A stretch of DNA of 64,000 nt from Amaurobius ferox (GCA_951213105.1 OX578144.1:82907015-82971014), one strand, 5' to 3'. Positions 12,212 to 29,458 are shown, counted from the stretch's first letter. A program made the numbers and translations. Notes: generated by a model from the sequence alone, not told the origin.

Positions 12212-12842
12212 TTCATAATCTCCATGTCTTCTTCTAACAGTTAAACATTTTGTATAATTCACTGTAACCTGCTTTGAGAAAACTGCTTAGTCAGTAACAA
12301 AAATTCACTGTAACCAGTTCAGAGATGGTTGGTAATACACATGCTTTTCCAGAAGTACCACAGTACTAGGGGTAGATATATTATTCATTTTATTTTCATT
12401 ATATTCTTTTGATATTACTTTATAATACTTTGCATCCTCATTTAAATAATTAGCCACAAGCTAGTGTTACAGAATATTTTATATTCATGTTTGATTTTTT
12501 AGTGTATTTGATCCACTTTGTTTTTTCTTCTACGTCGGGCCATTTACATTATTTCTGTAATACATTTTACAGTAGTGTTAACAGAAACGTAGAATCAGCA
12601 TTAATGAAACATGTATGGCCCTTGATAACGTACATGGTTTCAGAAATGCTTTTCATATTCATTTTATTCCTTTTATTTTCACTAGATTCCATTTATTCAA
12701 TTTCCAAATTTCTTGCATAGCTCATCGTGCTACACTAGGCTTCTGTTTTGCAATTTATTTACCTTTACCTTCAGTTTACAAGCAATTTTCTTTGGTATTT
12801 CTCGGGTATATATATATTACAAGTAATCATAAAAATCTTCTA
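12212..12842 (+). other. Probable 3' trailer of the retroelement
   Basis: Between the RT stop and the next (TA)n tract. It has two 'ttcactgtaacc' motifs (about 12258 and 12305) in a short imperfect duplication. No coding region is apparent. Confidence 0.35.
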
Positions 12843-14330
<1,488 letters not shown>

Positions 14331-15468
14331 TCAATCATGCATAAAGCATTGATTATGAAACACTTTCCAACTTCATTGCAATTTCATTTAAACATCTCTA
14401 AAATGCGATACATTCCTAGATAATATTTTTAAAATTATCATAAAACAACAATAATTTATTATATTTCAAAACTTTATCGAAAACAACTGAAATTTATTCA
14501 AATGACGTCATAGAATTATAATACGCCTGGCTTTCTCTATAAAAGCAGCATTTAATTCATTAACATTTTTCCATTCATTTCATGCATTACAATACTATAA
14601 TAACTTGTTTTATTTAAAAACTTAAGACCATGGAGGTACAAGTAATTAAACTCTATGCTTAAAATTTCAGCGAAAAAAATTGTCTTTCTCTCTGAAAAAT
14701 CAATGAATATTTCATTCATATCATCTATATTGCAGACTCCATGAGCTAAATAATTTTGCGTTAAAGAAATGCAGCAATTATTATACAATTCATTCTACAT
14801 ATTTTGCTGTTTACATTTCCATAAGTGAAAAGTAGACTTCGTTGTAGAAATAATCAAATTTGGATGATCATTTAAACTCAAACATATTGTAATTGCGTTG
14901 TTTCAGTATGGTGATGCACATAATTTAAACAAAAATAAAGCGGTTTTAGGACGGATACAACAATGAATATGATTTAAAAGGAGCTTTTAAAATCACGATT
15001 TTGACACAAGATGGATGTCATAATTTATTTTGAATTTGGTCACGTGATCTCTTGATATAATGGTTACGTGATCACTTTATAGAAAAGGTGTAATTAGTAA
15101 TTTCATTTTTATTTAAAAAAACGACTAAATATATTTTGCTAAAATTTTTTTTTATATATTTTATGGGATAATTTGAATATCTCCTAAAATTTTCGAAGGA
15201 ATTTGTGAATTTTAAATCCGCTTAAAAAATGTTTGAAAAATTAGATCCCATAGGGTTCAATGTATTTCATTTTTGCAATCCAGGTTCAATCGAAAACAAA
15301 TTAGGTGATATTATATATTTATATTCCCATAGGTCCCACTGACCGTCTGAACAATATACTAAAATTTCATTTTGATGAAGTCATTTTTACGGCAGTTATC
15401 ATGCTAACGGACAGACAGACAGAATGAACAAAGTCATAAACACTTTTCAACTTTGTTGTAAAGTGTTA
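14331..15468 (+). mobile_element. Family C element, short form
   Basis: Starts ACAAGAAAGATCAATCATGC, contains 'gaccatggaggtacaa' and paired 'cacgtgatc' motifs (15041-15075), and ends with a GACAGACAGACAG run and the hairpin closing in AAGTGTTA. About 1.14 kb. No coding capacity. Confidence 0.8.
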
Positions 15469-15680
15469 AAAAAAACGAGAAACGTTAATTTGATTTTAAA
15501 TTGTATTCCTTATTATGTGGATAAGAGCAATACTTTCTAAATAAGCAAGGAATGCCACGCTTCTAAAATTTGTGATCCAAAAACATGTGAAAGTCAGACA
15601 TTAGGCAAGTTTTATTGGGTGCAAGTCTCCCCGTAAGAGCGGTAATGGTTATTTTGCTATATACGCATATTATCATATTT

Positions 15681-15850
15681 GTTTTTGTAGGTTGTATCAA
15701 ACTATAATTTAGTTTCACTCACTTTTTGTATGGTGCATCAAACTATATAATTTTATTTCACTCGCTTTTTGTAGGCTGCATGAAACTACAATTTAGTTTC
15801 ACTCGCTTTTTGTAGGCTGCATCAAACTGCAATTTAGTTTCGCTTACGTT
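15681..15850. repeat. ~48-bp tandem repeat, four units
   Basis: Four copies of a unit of the form 'tttagtttcactcgctttttgtaggctgcatcaaactacaa', the last two nearly identical. It lies between two family C copies. Confidence 0.85.
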
Positions 15851-16034
15851 TCGGTAAAAATGAGGAGGATATTAAATGCATTTCGTACATGTGTAAAGAA
15901 AACATAAATGTCAGAAGCATCAAGTCTTCAAAATTCTCAAAATATTAACAGCAAATAATTTGATAAATTCTTATTTATTTAACATATATTTAATAAACTC
16001 TGCACTGGAATTTCCAATTCAAGCCAAAATAAAT

Positions 16035-17347
16035 ACAAGAAAGATCAATCATGCTTAAAGCATTGATTATGAAACACTTTCCAACTTCACTGCAATTTTA
16101 TTTAAACAAGTCTAAAATGCAATACATTCCTCGGTAATCTTTTGAAAATTATCACAATACTGCATTAATTTATTATATTTGAAAACTTCATCGAAAAAAA
16201 TGAACTTCATTCAAATGACGGCATTGGAATATAAATTGCCTGGTTTAAACATCTCTAAAATGTTATACATTCCTCAGTAATAGTTTTAGAATTATCATAA
16301 TACTACGATAATTTATTATATTTGAAAACTTCATCGAAAATAACTGAAATTAATTCAAAGACGTCATAGAAAAAATAACACGCCTGGATCTCTCTATAAA
16401 AACAGGATTTCATTCATAACTTTCTCCCATTCATTTCATTCATCACAATACTATAATAATTTATTTTATTTAAACATTTTATTTAAGACCATGGAGCTAC
16501 AAATAATTAAACTCTATGCTTAAAACTTCATCGAAAAAAATATTGTCCTTCTCTTTATAAAATCAATTAATATTTCATTCATATCAGCCATGCAGACTCC
16601 ATGGACTAAATTATTTTGTGTTAAAAAAATACAGGAATTCTAATACAACTCATTCTACATATTTTAATGTTTACATTTTACATAGGTGAAAAATAGGCTT
16701 AGTTGTAGAAATAATCAAATTTAGATGAACATTTAAACTCAAATATATTGTCATTGCGTTGTTTCAGTACAATGTAGATGCACAGAATTTAAGCAAACAT
16801 AAAGTAGTTTTAGGACGGATACAACACTCAATATGAATTAAAAAGAACTTAAAAAAATCACGATTTTGAAACAAGGTGGATGCCATATATCATTTTGAAG
16901 TGGGTCATGTGATCGTTTCATATCATGGTCACGTGATCGTTTCATATAAGAGGTGTAATTATTATTTTAATTTTTATTTAAAAAACTACGGAATATATTT
17001 CGCTGAATTTTTTTTTATATATTTTATGGAACAATTTGAATATTACCTAAAATTGTCGAAGCAATTTGTGAATTTTAAATCCGCTTAAAAAATGTTTGAA
17101 AAATTAGTTCCCATAGGGCTCAATGTATTTCATTTCTTCAACCCGGGTTGAATCCAAAACTAATTGGGTGATATTATTCATTTATATTCCCGTAGGTCCT
17201 ACAGACCGTCTGAACAACATACTAAAATTTCATTTTGATTAAGTCATTTTTACGGCAGTTATCGTGCTAACGGACAGCCAGACAGACAGACAGACAGACA
17301 GAATGACCAAAGTCATAAACACTTTTCAACTTTGTTGTAAAGTGTTA
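16035..17347 (+). mobile_element. Family C element, short form
   Basis: Same ends as the copy at 14331: ACAAGAAAGATCAATCATGC at the start and (GACA)n plus hairpin at 17270-17347. It is about 175 bp longer because a ~145-bp segment (the 'tctaaaatg-atacattcctc-gtaat' block) is repeated at 16112 and 16255. Two 'gatcgtttcatat' motifs occur at 16911-16945. Confidence 0.8.
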
Positions 17348-18205
17348 ATAACGGTTATGCAATAATAGAGGATCATCAAGATATCAGTACTGATTGAAAG
17401 AACCTTCGACTAATAAACTATTAAGGAACTTGCCTGAAATAAACGCATAATGACCAAGAAGACATAAAAATGTCACAAAGTTAATAAAAAAATTTAAATA
17501 GCAAAAGTAATATTATATAATAATGAGTAATAAGTAAAAAGTATGTTAGGTAAAGTAACCATAAAGAATGCAAATGATAATTTAAATAAGAAATATCTAA
17601 AAGCAATATATATTAAGAAATATTTTGCAAAAATATTAAAACTGAAAAATATCGAACATAATATTACGCTTAGAGAAGTTGCGGTAAAGTTAAACACGCT
17701 AATGGTAATATTCTAAATTTTGAAAATTAAAATCTAACCAGGATATTCAGACTAAAATTTCTCATATATCTGTTCATAATACAAATTAATTAGATATTCT
17801 TTACAATTCACCATTTACTTCACAAATTATCATTTGATTTTCAGTTCCATGACCTTGCAAATGGAATTTTACTTTCATTTACACTTCAATTCCTTTTATG
17901 TTCGATTTATTTCGACATGTGCACCTTGTGATATCGATGACGTAAACGCAGGAGTGTTTCCAGTGCCATTGTAGACGGTAACATGCTTTGTTGGATGTGA
18001 ACAGAATTGGAATACCGATTAGATGTCGTACGTGCGCTGAAAGATACACATGTCAGAATGAATTGAACACATCAAGAAACTTGGATGATGAGTTGGTGTA
18101 TAACCTGAAACAGTTTCTAACTGTATGTTGATACATATTCTTTTTATTGCATTGGAAAGTTGTAAATGTTTATATGCATTCTGTATATAAAAGGGCACAT
18201 GCAGA
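17348..18205. other. No recognised feature
   Basis: AT-rich; open frames are short and not protein-like. The last part, 18183-18192 (tatataaaag), resembles a TATA box just upstream of the LTR-like sequence. Confidence 0.35.
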
Positions 18206-19540
18206 TGTTGCAAACGTGCAATTTTCCCCCATTGACGCCTCCTCTTTTGTCCGTCTCGAAGGCTAGGCGAAAAAAAAACACAGACCATAACGTCATATTT
18301 GGCGATTTATCTCCAAATTGGCGCTATTTGGAGATTTTCGGAATGTTCGAGAAACTCCACGAAATATCGATTGTTCTAGGAGATATGGATTTCCAAAAGT
18401 GGTTATACAGACATTAAAAATGGACTCATCCCTCCGTTGGAAGGGAGTTGAAGAATTGACGTGGCATGAGATACAATGGACTGTGATTTTTCGTCAATAC
18501 TTTGAGAATAATAGCTGCTGTTTTGTGAAAATATTTTTGTCAGTTTTTTTAGAATAATATCGCTTATTCTGTGAAATTAGCGAAGCATTTAAATGCTGTT
18601 TGATTGTATATTGTTCCTGTTACTTTCCTTATATACATAATGTATGAGGAAAGTATTGTGACGGGGTCGAAAATTCGAAATCGTGTTTTCGACGGGAGAG
18701 CACGTTTCAAGCATCCCTGATCACGAATCAAACATTTTTGAAGTGATGTCTCTGTGTGTGTGTGTCAGTGAGTCTGTGGAAACGATAACTGACGAACGAA
18801 TGGACTGATTCGAACCAAATTTGGTACAAACATCACAATCCGTAAACAATGGAAGCCTATTGTTTTTGTACGTAATCGAATGTTCAGAACCCCCCTAAAT
18901 TTTCAAATAAAATTTTGAAAAAATCGTCAAAAAATCAAAACCACAAAAAAAGTTATCAAAAACATTATCAAAAAGTCATATAAAATAAAAAAAAATAATT
19001 CCTGTCAAAAAACATGTTCACTTTTCATAGGTAATAAATTGCGATAAATTGGGTGACATCATTCTCGTGGATCTAACTCGTTCCATTCATGAATAAAGAT
19101 TCTTTGAATAGTACTTTTGTATTTGAATGCCAATAGTCATTTATCTGCTGTAAGAATAACTTACTTCTCCGTCCCTAACGCTTGGCGAGAATTTGGCGGA
19201 ATGTCGCCAACTTGGCGACCTTTTAAAATGTAGCCAAATTAACGAAAATCTCGCCAAATGGATAAAAATGACGCTAAATCAATGAAAATGACGACTAATT
19301 GTCGAAAATTCAATATCTTGGAAAGAATATTAGTATCTACTATAAGAAAAACCTATTTTTTTACTGTAAAACTAGTAAATTCATTACATTATATAAGGAA
19401 AGTCATGTGTTGCCCACATCAGATTTTTTACTTTGTGATTGTGAATGAACATAACTTGTCCAGAAACTTAGAATCCTTTAGCTGATTTAGCATACATGGG
19501 TGCAAGCAGGGATATCCGAGTTTGATCCTTGATTCCAGAA
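18206..19540 (+). mobile_element. LTR-like sequence split by a family A insertion
   Basis: The first piece (18206-18620) begins TGTTGCAAACGTGCAA, as does the sequence at 29459. It shares 'ggcgatttatc-ccaa', 'ggagatatggatttcca' and 'ttgagaataatagctgctg' with 29459-29875 and 48212-48690. The second piece (19434-19540), with 'gtgaatgaacataacttgtccagaaa', matches 48560-48610. Probably a solo LTR of a Ty3/gypsy-type element; the link to gypsy rests on the 48-49 kb copies that sit beside gag and a primer-binding site. Confidence 0.55.
18621..19433 (-). mobile_element. Family A element inserted in an LTR
   Basis: Begins with the terminal palindrome (tactttccttatatacataatg...) and ends at the complement of TCTGATGTGGGC. 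Both borders are confirmed because the interrupted LTR-like sequence continues on each side. About 813 bp. Confidence 0.8.
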
Positions 19541-20124
19541 CCCAGTTTCTTTTAGATTAAGTCAATATGAATTGAAAACCAGACCAAAATATGAGGTTGC
19601 GGATGAAAAAGTTAGGATTGCCCTCATGCCATAATTCGAATATAAAATTTCGAAGTTATTTTTAAAATAACCTTGAATTAAAATTACTTCGTTAATATTA
19701 ACAATTTATTTAAAGTAATTTCATAAAATTTGAATAACATTTTAAAAAATATTTTTGATAAAGTTAGATATTAATCCCTCTGAAAAAGCTAATTTTTTTT
19801 ATTACCTACACCAATTCTTATAAACATCACCTTTCCACTCTTGGGATTTTGTTCAATATATTTAACGGGCTCGAGCTCGCGTAGAGAGATGAAATTTGGC
19901 AGAGTTTCAACTCATGAAATATTTTCATTTACCGAATTTTCATGCCATTACGTGATGTTGTTATGTAATTTACTCACATCATGACTATGCGTATGCCCTT
20001 TTATTCATTTTGCATGCGAATGAAGGTGGCATGCCTTCAAATGAAATGCTCTGCTGGTTCTAATACTCCAATCCACACATAACATTAGGTTTATACTTCA
20101 ATTGCGTAAAAAAATAATAAAAAA
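19541..20124. other. No recognised feature
   Basis: AT-rich with no element signature seen. A 'gctcgagctcgcg' palindromic patch occurs at 19868. Confidence 0.35.
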
Positions 20125-21039
20125 TCTGATGTGGGCAACACTTGACTTTCCTTATATAATGTAATGAATTTACTACTTTTGCAGTAAAAAAATAGGTTTT
20201 TCTTATTGTAGATACTAATATTCCTTCCAAGATATTGAATTTTCGACAATTAGTCGTCATTTTCATTGATTTAGTGTCATTTTTATCCATTTGACGAGAT
20301 TTTCGTTAATTTGGCAACATTTCAAAAAGTCGCAAAATTGGCGACATTCCGCCAAATTCGTCGCCAAAATCTCGCCATGCGTTAGGGACGGAGAAATAAG
20401 TTATTCTTACAGCAAATAAATTACTATTGGCGTTCAAATACAAAAGTATTACTTAAAGTATCTCCTTTCATGAATGGAACGAGCTAGATAGACGAGAATG
20501 ATGTCACCCAATTTATCGCAATGTATTACATATGAAAAGTGAACATGTTTCTCAATAGGAAATATTTTTTTTGTATTTTATTTGACTTTTTGATAATTTT
20601 TTTGAAAAATGTACAATATCTTGAGAACGGTTCATGTTAGCGTTCTAAAATTTATATCAATCGTTTTCTAATGAAAAATTACATAAGAAATGTCTATATG
20701 CGTAACTTTATTAGCGGTTTTGAATTTTTGACGATTTTTTCAAAATTTCAATAAAAATTTAGGGGAGTTCTGAAGATTCGATTGCGAATAAAAAAATAGG
20801 CTTCCAGTGTTTACGGATTGTGATTTTTGTACCAAATTTCGTTCGAATCGGTCCATTCGTTCGTCAGTTATCGTCTCCACAGACTCCCTGATACGCACAC
20901 ACACACACAGACATCACTTCAAAATTGTTTGATTCGTGATCAGGGATGCTTGAAATGTGCTCTCCCGTCGAAAACTCGAATTCGAATTTTCGACCCCGTC
21001 ACAATACTCTTCTTATACATTATGTATATAAGGAAAGTA
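20125..21039 (+). mobile_element. Family A element, first of a tandem pair
   Basis: TCTGATGTGGGCAACACTTG to the palindrome 'cttatacattatgtatataagg'. Only four A residues separate its end from the TCTGATGTGGGC start of the next copy. Confidence 0.82.
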
Positions 21040-21043
21040 AAAA

Positions 21044-22034
21044 TCTGATGTGGGCAACACATGACTTTCCTTATATAATGAAATGAATTTACAACTTTTA
21101 CAGTAAAATAAATAGGTTTTTCTTCTAGTAGATACTAATATCCTTTCCAAGATATTGAATATTCGACAATTAGTTGTTATTTTCATTGATTTAGCGTCAT
21201 TTTTATCCATTTGGCGAAATTTTCGTTAATTTGGCAACATTTCAAAAAATCGCCAAGTTGGCGACATTCCGCCAATTTCGTCGCCAAAGTCTCGCCAAGC
21301 GTTATGGACAAAGAAATATGTTATTCTTACAGCAGATAAATTGGCGTTCAAATGTAAAATTATTACTCAAAGTATCTTTTTTCATGAATGGAACGAGCTA
21401 GATCCACGAGAATGATGTCACCCTATTTATCGCATGATATTATATATGAAAAGTGAACATGTTTCTCAATAGGAAATATTTTTTTTTCTATTTTATATGA
21501 CTTTTTGATAATTTTTTTGAAAAATGTCCAATATCTCGAGAACGGTTTATGTTAGGGTTCTAAAATTTATGTCAATCGTTTTCTAATGAAAAATTACATA
21601 AGAAATGTCTATTTACGTAACTTTATTATTGGTTTTGATTTTTTGACTATTTTTTTAAAATTTCATTCGAAAATTTAGAGGGGTTCTGAACATTCGATTG
21701 CGTATAAAAACAATAGGCTTCCAGTGTTTACAGATTGTGATTTTTGTACCAAATTTGGTTCGAATCGGTCCATTCGTTCGTCAGTTATCGTCTCCAAAGT
21801 CCCACTGACACACACACACACACATACTTTCACACACACACACACACACACACACATACTTTCACACACACACACACACACACATACACATACACACACA
21901 CACAGACATCACTTCAAAAATGTTTGATTCGTGATCAGGGATGCTTGAAACGTGGTCTCCCGTCGAAAACTCGAATTCGAATTTTCGACCCCGTCACAAT
22001 ACTTTCCTTATACATTATGTGTATAAGGAAATTA
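21044..22034 (+). mobile_element. Family A element, second of a tandem pair
   Basis: Same orientation and full set of landmarks, with a 100-bp CA tract (21807-21905). It differs from its neighbour by scattered substitutions and by microsatellite length, so this is not a very recent duplication of one copy. Confidence 0.82.
21807..21905. repeat. (CA)n microsatellite
   Basis: Interrupted CA tract with two 'tactttca' breaks, which suggests internal doubling of a shorter tract. Confidence 0.95.
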
Positions 22035-22159
22035 AAAGGGTCAAAGAAAAAGAAAAAGGCCCGGCTTTCAACGTTCACAATGCTAGTGCTCGCGTAGCGA
22101 GATCAGTGAATGCCAGCAAGTAGGAAGTTACGCTGATACGAATTAAGTGGGTCAGTGAG

Positions 22160-22456
22160 AAAATATACTTTGAGAAATACTTTTGTATTTGAACGGCAAT
22201 AGTCATTTATCCGGTATAAGAATAATTTATTTCTCCGTCCATAACGCTTGGCGAGATTTTAGCGACGAATTTAGCGGAATGTCGCCAAACTTGGCGGCAT
22301 TTTTAAATCTTGCCGAATTAACGAAAATCTCGCCAAATGGATAAAAATGACGCTGAATCAATGAAAATGATGACTAATTGAAGAAAATTCAATATCTTGG
22401 AAAGAAAGTAAATTCATTGCATTATATAAGGAAACTTATGTGTTGCCCACATCAGA
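22160..22456 (-). mobile_element. Family A fragment, 5' third
   Basis: Contains 'tacttttgtatttgaacggcaatagtcat', 'cataacgcttggcgag', 'gtcgccaaacttggcg' and ends at the complement of TCTGATGTGGGC. It points against the tandem pair just upstream. The 125 bp between (22035-22159) is less AT-rich and unrelated. Confidence 0.72.
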
Positions 22457-22848
22457 TTTTGTGTTCTATATCAATACTAATTGCATGTTGAATAGCGTTT
22501 GTTTACCCGTTATGAAAGTAAAATGCATTGTTTTATTAGCTACTTAAATTTTTTTAAAAGAAAATAATATAAAGTATATTTTTTTCTTTAGTCATATATC
22601 CTTTGTTGTGTTTCCTTTCCAGTAAACTGCGAATGCAAATGTATTCGTAGCAAATTAAATTTGTCAGAACTATTATATAGTCACGGCAACTATAATACAA
22701 CTTCGGACCATTCTATCAGACTGTAAGAACATTATAAATCAAAAAATAGAAATCGACTGTTTATACACGCCCCAAACTTCAAACAACAATATGAAATTAA
22801 CCATTTCGACAGATTTTATTTTACTTCACTTATCTCCCTGTGTAATGT

Positions 22849-22926
22849 CAACTAGCATTGCTACTTAGCATTACTACTTACATCAAACTAGCGTTACTAC
22901 TTACATCAAACTAGCATTACTACTTA
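22849..22926. repeat. ~26-bp tandem repeat, three units
   Basis: Three copies of 'actagcattactacttacatcaa' type units. Small and simple. Confidence 0.85.
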
Positions 22927-23594
22927 GTGCAGCTTTTATTCTTAAAGCTCGTGTTGAATTTTATTGTTTTGTTGAGTTTTTCTTTTTGAAAGCTTAATAT
23001 ATAAAAGTGATTTCACTTGCGTTTTAAATATGCCTCAGGTACGGAATAATTTTATAGGGAGGAAAATGAACAAATTTGCATTATATTTTATTTTTTTTAA
23101 CATTTTTTTACAGGTCTGATTTTTTGTATGATGCATGTATATCATGGCAGCACCTTTAAGACTTAAAATCTTAAAATTTTATATTTCTTTTTACTACGAA
23201 TCACCTAAAATTAGAGGGGAACAAATTTTTCAGGGATGGAGGTGGTTAATATTTGTTTGAACTCAAATTATGCCATATCAACATGCTTAATATTTTCCTT
23301 GATCAAATTTTATTTTTTTTGCTTGTTTTTATTTTATGTTTTTTATATTTTTAACTAGTACTTAAGCCTGTTAAAGGCAGGGACTAAACATAAGGTTCAG
23401 GTAGGTTCTACCCCGTAGTCGATGTGCTTACAAAGTTTTAGACTTCTATGTCACAGGAAGGCATATGGAGGGTCTCCAAATACTTTTCGACACCTCCTAC
23501 CTATTTCGTAAACCCTTCGGAGAAAAATAAAAAGAAAATCCGGTTTCTTTGGTTTTGTACCGAAGTAGATAATGTAAAAGTGTAAAGATTCAGC
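22927..23594. other. No recognised feature
   Basis: AT-rich to 23370, then a more balanced block (23370-23594) into which the hAT-type element inserted. The block has no motif I recognise. Confidence 0.35.
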
Positions 23595-23602
23595 CTTCTA
23601 CG

Positions 23603-24279
23603 CAGGGCTGTCCTGAAGAAAATTATTAAGAGCATGAAGTGCTGTCTCATTTAAAGAGTATTAAAATCGCCGGGTTCCAAGGGAAAAAGCCCCTGGTGTG
23701 GGTGTGAAAGGGAAAATGCTGACCCCCTTGAAAATGTTTGAATCATTTAGGCCATACAATTGCCATTTTTAAGCCACTTTTAAGCCACTCCATAAATCAC
23801 TTTTTTTTCACAATACTAATAGCTTAATGCTTAATAGGACATATAGTAATATATATATATAATATATATACATATATATATTAATAGATTAACAGATATG
23901 GATCACTGGATGTTACTGGACTTGGTGACGTCACAGCGCCGCACTGACTGACATTTGACTGGTCGTCTATCGTCCATCCAAGCCCAAGGTGGCAGTTGCC
24001 ACTTTCATCAGTTTTTCATCCCTCTCCTAGTCGTAGGCAGGATATTATTTTGAGGCTTGGGGGATTCAGGAGTTTTTCCTCATTTTCTCATTTGTTTCCA
24101 TTCAAGTTTCTAAATGACTAGCTAAAAAAAAGGCTGAACTTTGTTGAAAGTTGTCCCAAAACCAGCAAATACAAAAACTTTCTTGTGACCTTGAGAGTAC
24201 GCAGCGCGTACTCGGTATTTTTCGAAATTTCTTGAGAGTACGCGGAGTATACAGCGCGTACCCTTTCGGGACAGCCCTG
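23603..24279. mobile_element. Non-autonomous hAT-type element with 8-bp TSD
   Basis: The ends are inverted repeats, CAGGGCTGTCCTGAA at 23603 and the complement CAGGGCTGTCCCGAA at 24279. The 8-bp sequence CTTCTACG flanks both sides (23595-23602 and 24280-24287). An 8-bp target duplication with CAGGG termini is the hallmark of the hAT superfamily. At 677 bp and without a transposase frame it must be non-autonomous. Near the right end 'gagtacgc' and 'agcgcgtac' motifs are repeated (24190-24265), as subterminal transposase sites often are. Confidence 0.85.
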
Positions 24280-24399
24280 CTTCTACGTCTGTAAGTGGGC
24301 ATCTGGATTGTCTGGAAAGAAATAATTATTTACGTAATATTATTGAAAGTTCTAATTCTTTTACTATTTTTTAAACAAAATTTTAGTCAAAACTTTGGG

Positions 24400-24927
24400 G
24401 ATCATTTCGAATATCCAATAGCGTTTAAAATCATTAGGCGTCCAGCATATACTGATTGTAATTTTTGCACTAAATTTTGTTTGAAACGCTCTGTTCATAC
24501 GTGATATATCGTCTCCACAGACTCACGGGAGCACACTCACATACTCACATACACACACACACGCACACATACTTGCACGCACACATAGTTACATACAAAC
24601 ATACACACAGATGTATACTTACACACGCACATTTATATACACACATATATGCTTGCACACCCACATACTTGCACACATACTTACACGCAGATATATACTT
24701 ACACGCACACACACTTATATATACACACATATGCTTGCACACCCACATACTTACACGCGCACACACATACACACATATACTTGCACACGCACAGACACAT
24801 GCACGTATAAACACACGCATGCACACAGAGCTTGAACGCTTGAACTGTGTTCTTCCTTCAAAACTCGGATTCGAATTTTCCACATCCCCTATACATTATG
24901 ATTATACTATGCATATAGGGAAAGTAA
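24400..24927 (+). mobile_element. Divergent family A, 3' half
   Basis: The order 'ttaggcgtccagcatatactgattgtaatttttgcac', 'gtctccacagactcac', a 300-bp CACA/CATA-rich block and a decayed palindrome 'tatagggaaagta' follows family A. The microsatellite block is a degenerate mixture of ACACAC, TACTTGCACAC and ATACTTACAC units. Confidence 0.6.
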
Positions 24928-24929
24928 TT

Positions 24930-26602
24930 ACGGAAACAAAGAAATAAGGTTTAATTTACACTGCAGTATATTTTCTAAGGGGAAAATCCCTGCGCATAAT
25001 GCATATCTCAAATGGTTGTCTTGTTCCCAAATGTGCGATTAGCCGTTGATGTAATTGTACATAATTAAACACTCTGCAAACTTAAGTAGGACGCTTTAAA
25101 ACATTAAGGCTGTTGAATGTATTTAAACATTCAACATCTGTAAAGCACAATTTTAATTTTACTTTCCATACATGGTTGAATAAAACAGTTTTTATACGCT
25201 TTTCCAGGAACAAGTGAATAAGCCATATAACAACAAAAATGTAAAATCGAAACTTGCGCCAAAATCTATCTCAAACCATTTAAAATTATGGCCTTTAGAA
25301 GTTTTACTTTAATTTATTATCTTAACTAACTGCATTTACGATCTAGCCGGTGCATCTGCGATCTGCGATCTAGCCTGCGATCTACGATCTAGCCTGCGAT
25401 CTGCGATCTAGCCTGCGATCTATGCAGTGAAATTTGTAACGATAGTACTCTGAAAATAACACTTTGATTGGCTCTAAATTTTTCATTTCTTATTTCGCTG
25501 AGACTTATTTCAATATTTTCTTCAGCAAGTCGTAAGTAGAAAGCTTAACTTCTCATTCAATAGCTTCACCGACAGTTTTATTGGCACTTCCTGGCCTTCT
25601 ACGCGTATTATAACAAACTACATCAGTACAATCCTTTTGTTTTTAAGCCCATATAAATATAAGCCGTTAGTTACAAAAATAAGCCTTCCCCCTGTCTATA
25701 ACGGTTATGGGTCATTTAATTTGTATTAGCACGTAGGGAAGAATCAGACGATTAATGGCACCAGATTTAATTTGTCAGAACGAACATTATATATATATAT
25801 ATATATATATTGTTTAGAAATATTATACTTAATCAACTTTTTAGAATTTATAGATTATCAGATAAAAAATTTCATGCATTGCACATTAATAACCTCAAAA
25901 TTACCAGTAAAATGTATCAATATCCTGCTTATTTAGTAAATAGTAGAGTTAATAAGTTTCGATTAGCCTAAATTCTCTTATTCTCCCCTTATTATCTTAT
26001 TTTAGCTGTACTTCTTCATTCTCTTGAAATTATATTTTCATCTTTTTATCTTGAAGCTTTAACTGTTGAATAACTCAATTTATTGCTTTTGCGCAGTACT
26101 GTTTTTATTACTCTCTTTGGCAACAGCAAATCACATCTTTTCTTTTTGGCATATGGCAACATTGGTCTAGTCATATTTTGCTCGTCATGGTTGCGCTGAT
26201 GAGGTCTGTTTTGAGGTATTTATGTTTCCTTTATTGTTCCATTCTATATGCTTGTCGTCCATATAACACAAGTTTATAGATAAAATCTATCTTGTGTTTC
26301 AGAAACAAGCATTTTTGTGTTCATTTCGAAGGGATATATGGACCCGAAGAGAATTTTTTCGAAATGAATGTATCGTAAGCCTAAATCTCTTCCATGTGCA
26401 AACTTTTTTGCTTGATTTTTTTGTTTTCTTATTTGCATTCCTCATTTTTGAAATTTGTTGATTGTCTTTGTCTTTATGACCTGCATTACGCTTTATTATT
26501 TCCTCTTTATGTCTTAATTTCTTATATTTCTTTGTATTTTGTAGAAAATTTTGGAATAGTGTATTATGAGTTACTACATACATTCTAACTTTGGATTTAC
26601 TA

Positions 26603-26609
<7 letters not shown>
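24930..26609. other. No gene; small tandem repeat at 25325-25430
   Basis: AT-rich. The only clear structure is a tandem of GCGATCTAGCCT and GCGATCTA units at 25325-25430 (about 20-22 bp period) and a short (TA)n at 25790-25810. Confidence 0.5.
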
Positions 26610-29440
<2,831 letters not shown>

Positions 29441-29458
29441 ATATACATATTTATTTAT

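Noticed and set aside
24477..24947. His/Thr-rich protein of 156 residues
   Set aside because: The frame is produced by the CACA/CATA microsatellite block of a family A relative.
25325..25430. CRISPR-like array
   Set aside because: The repeats are adjacent and share most bases; there are no unique spacers, and the DNA is eukaryotic. It is a minisatellite.
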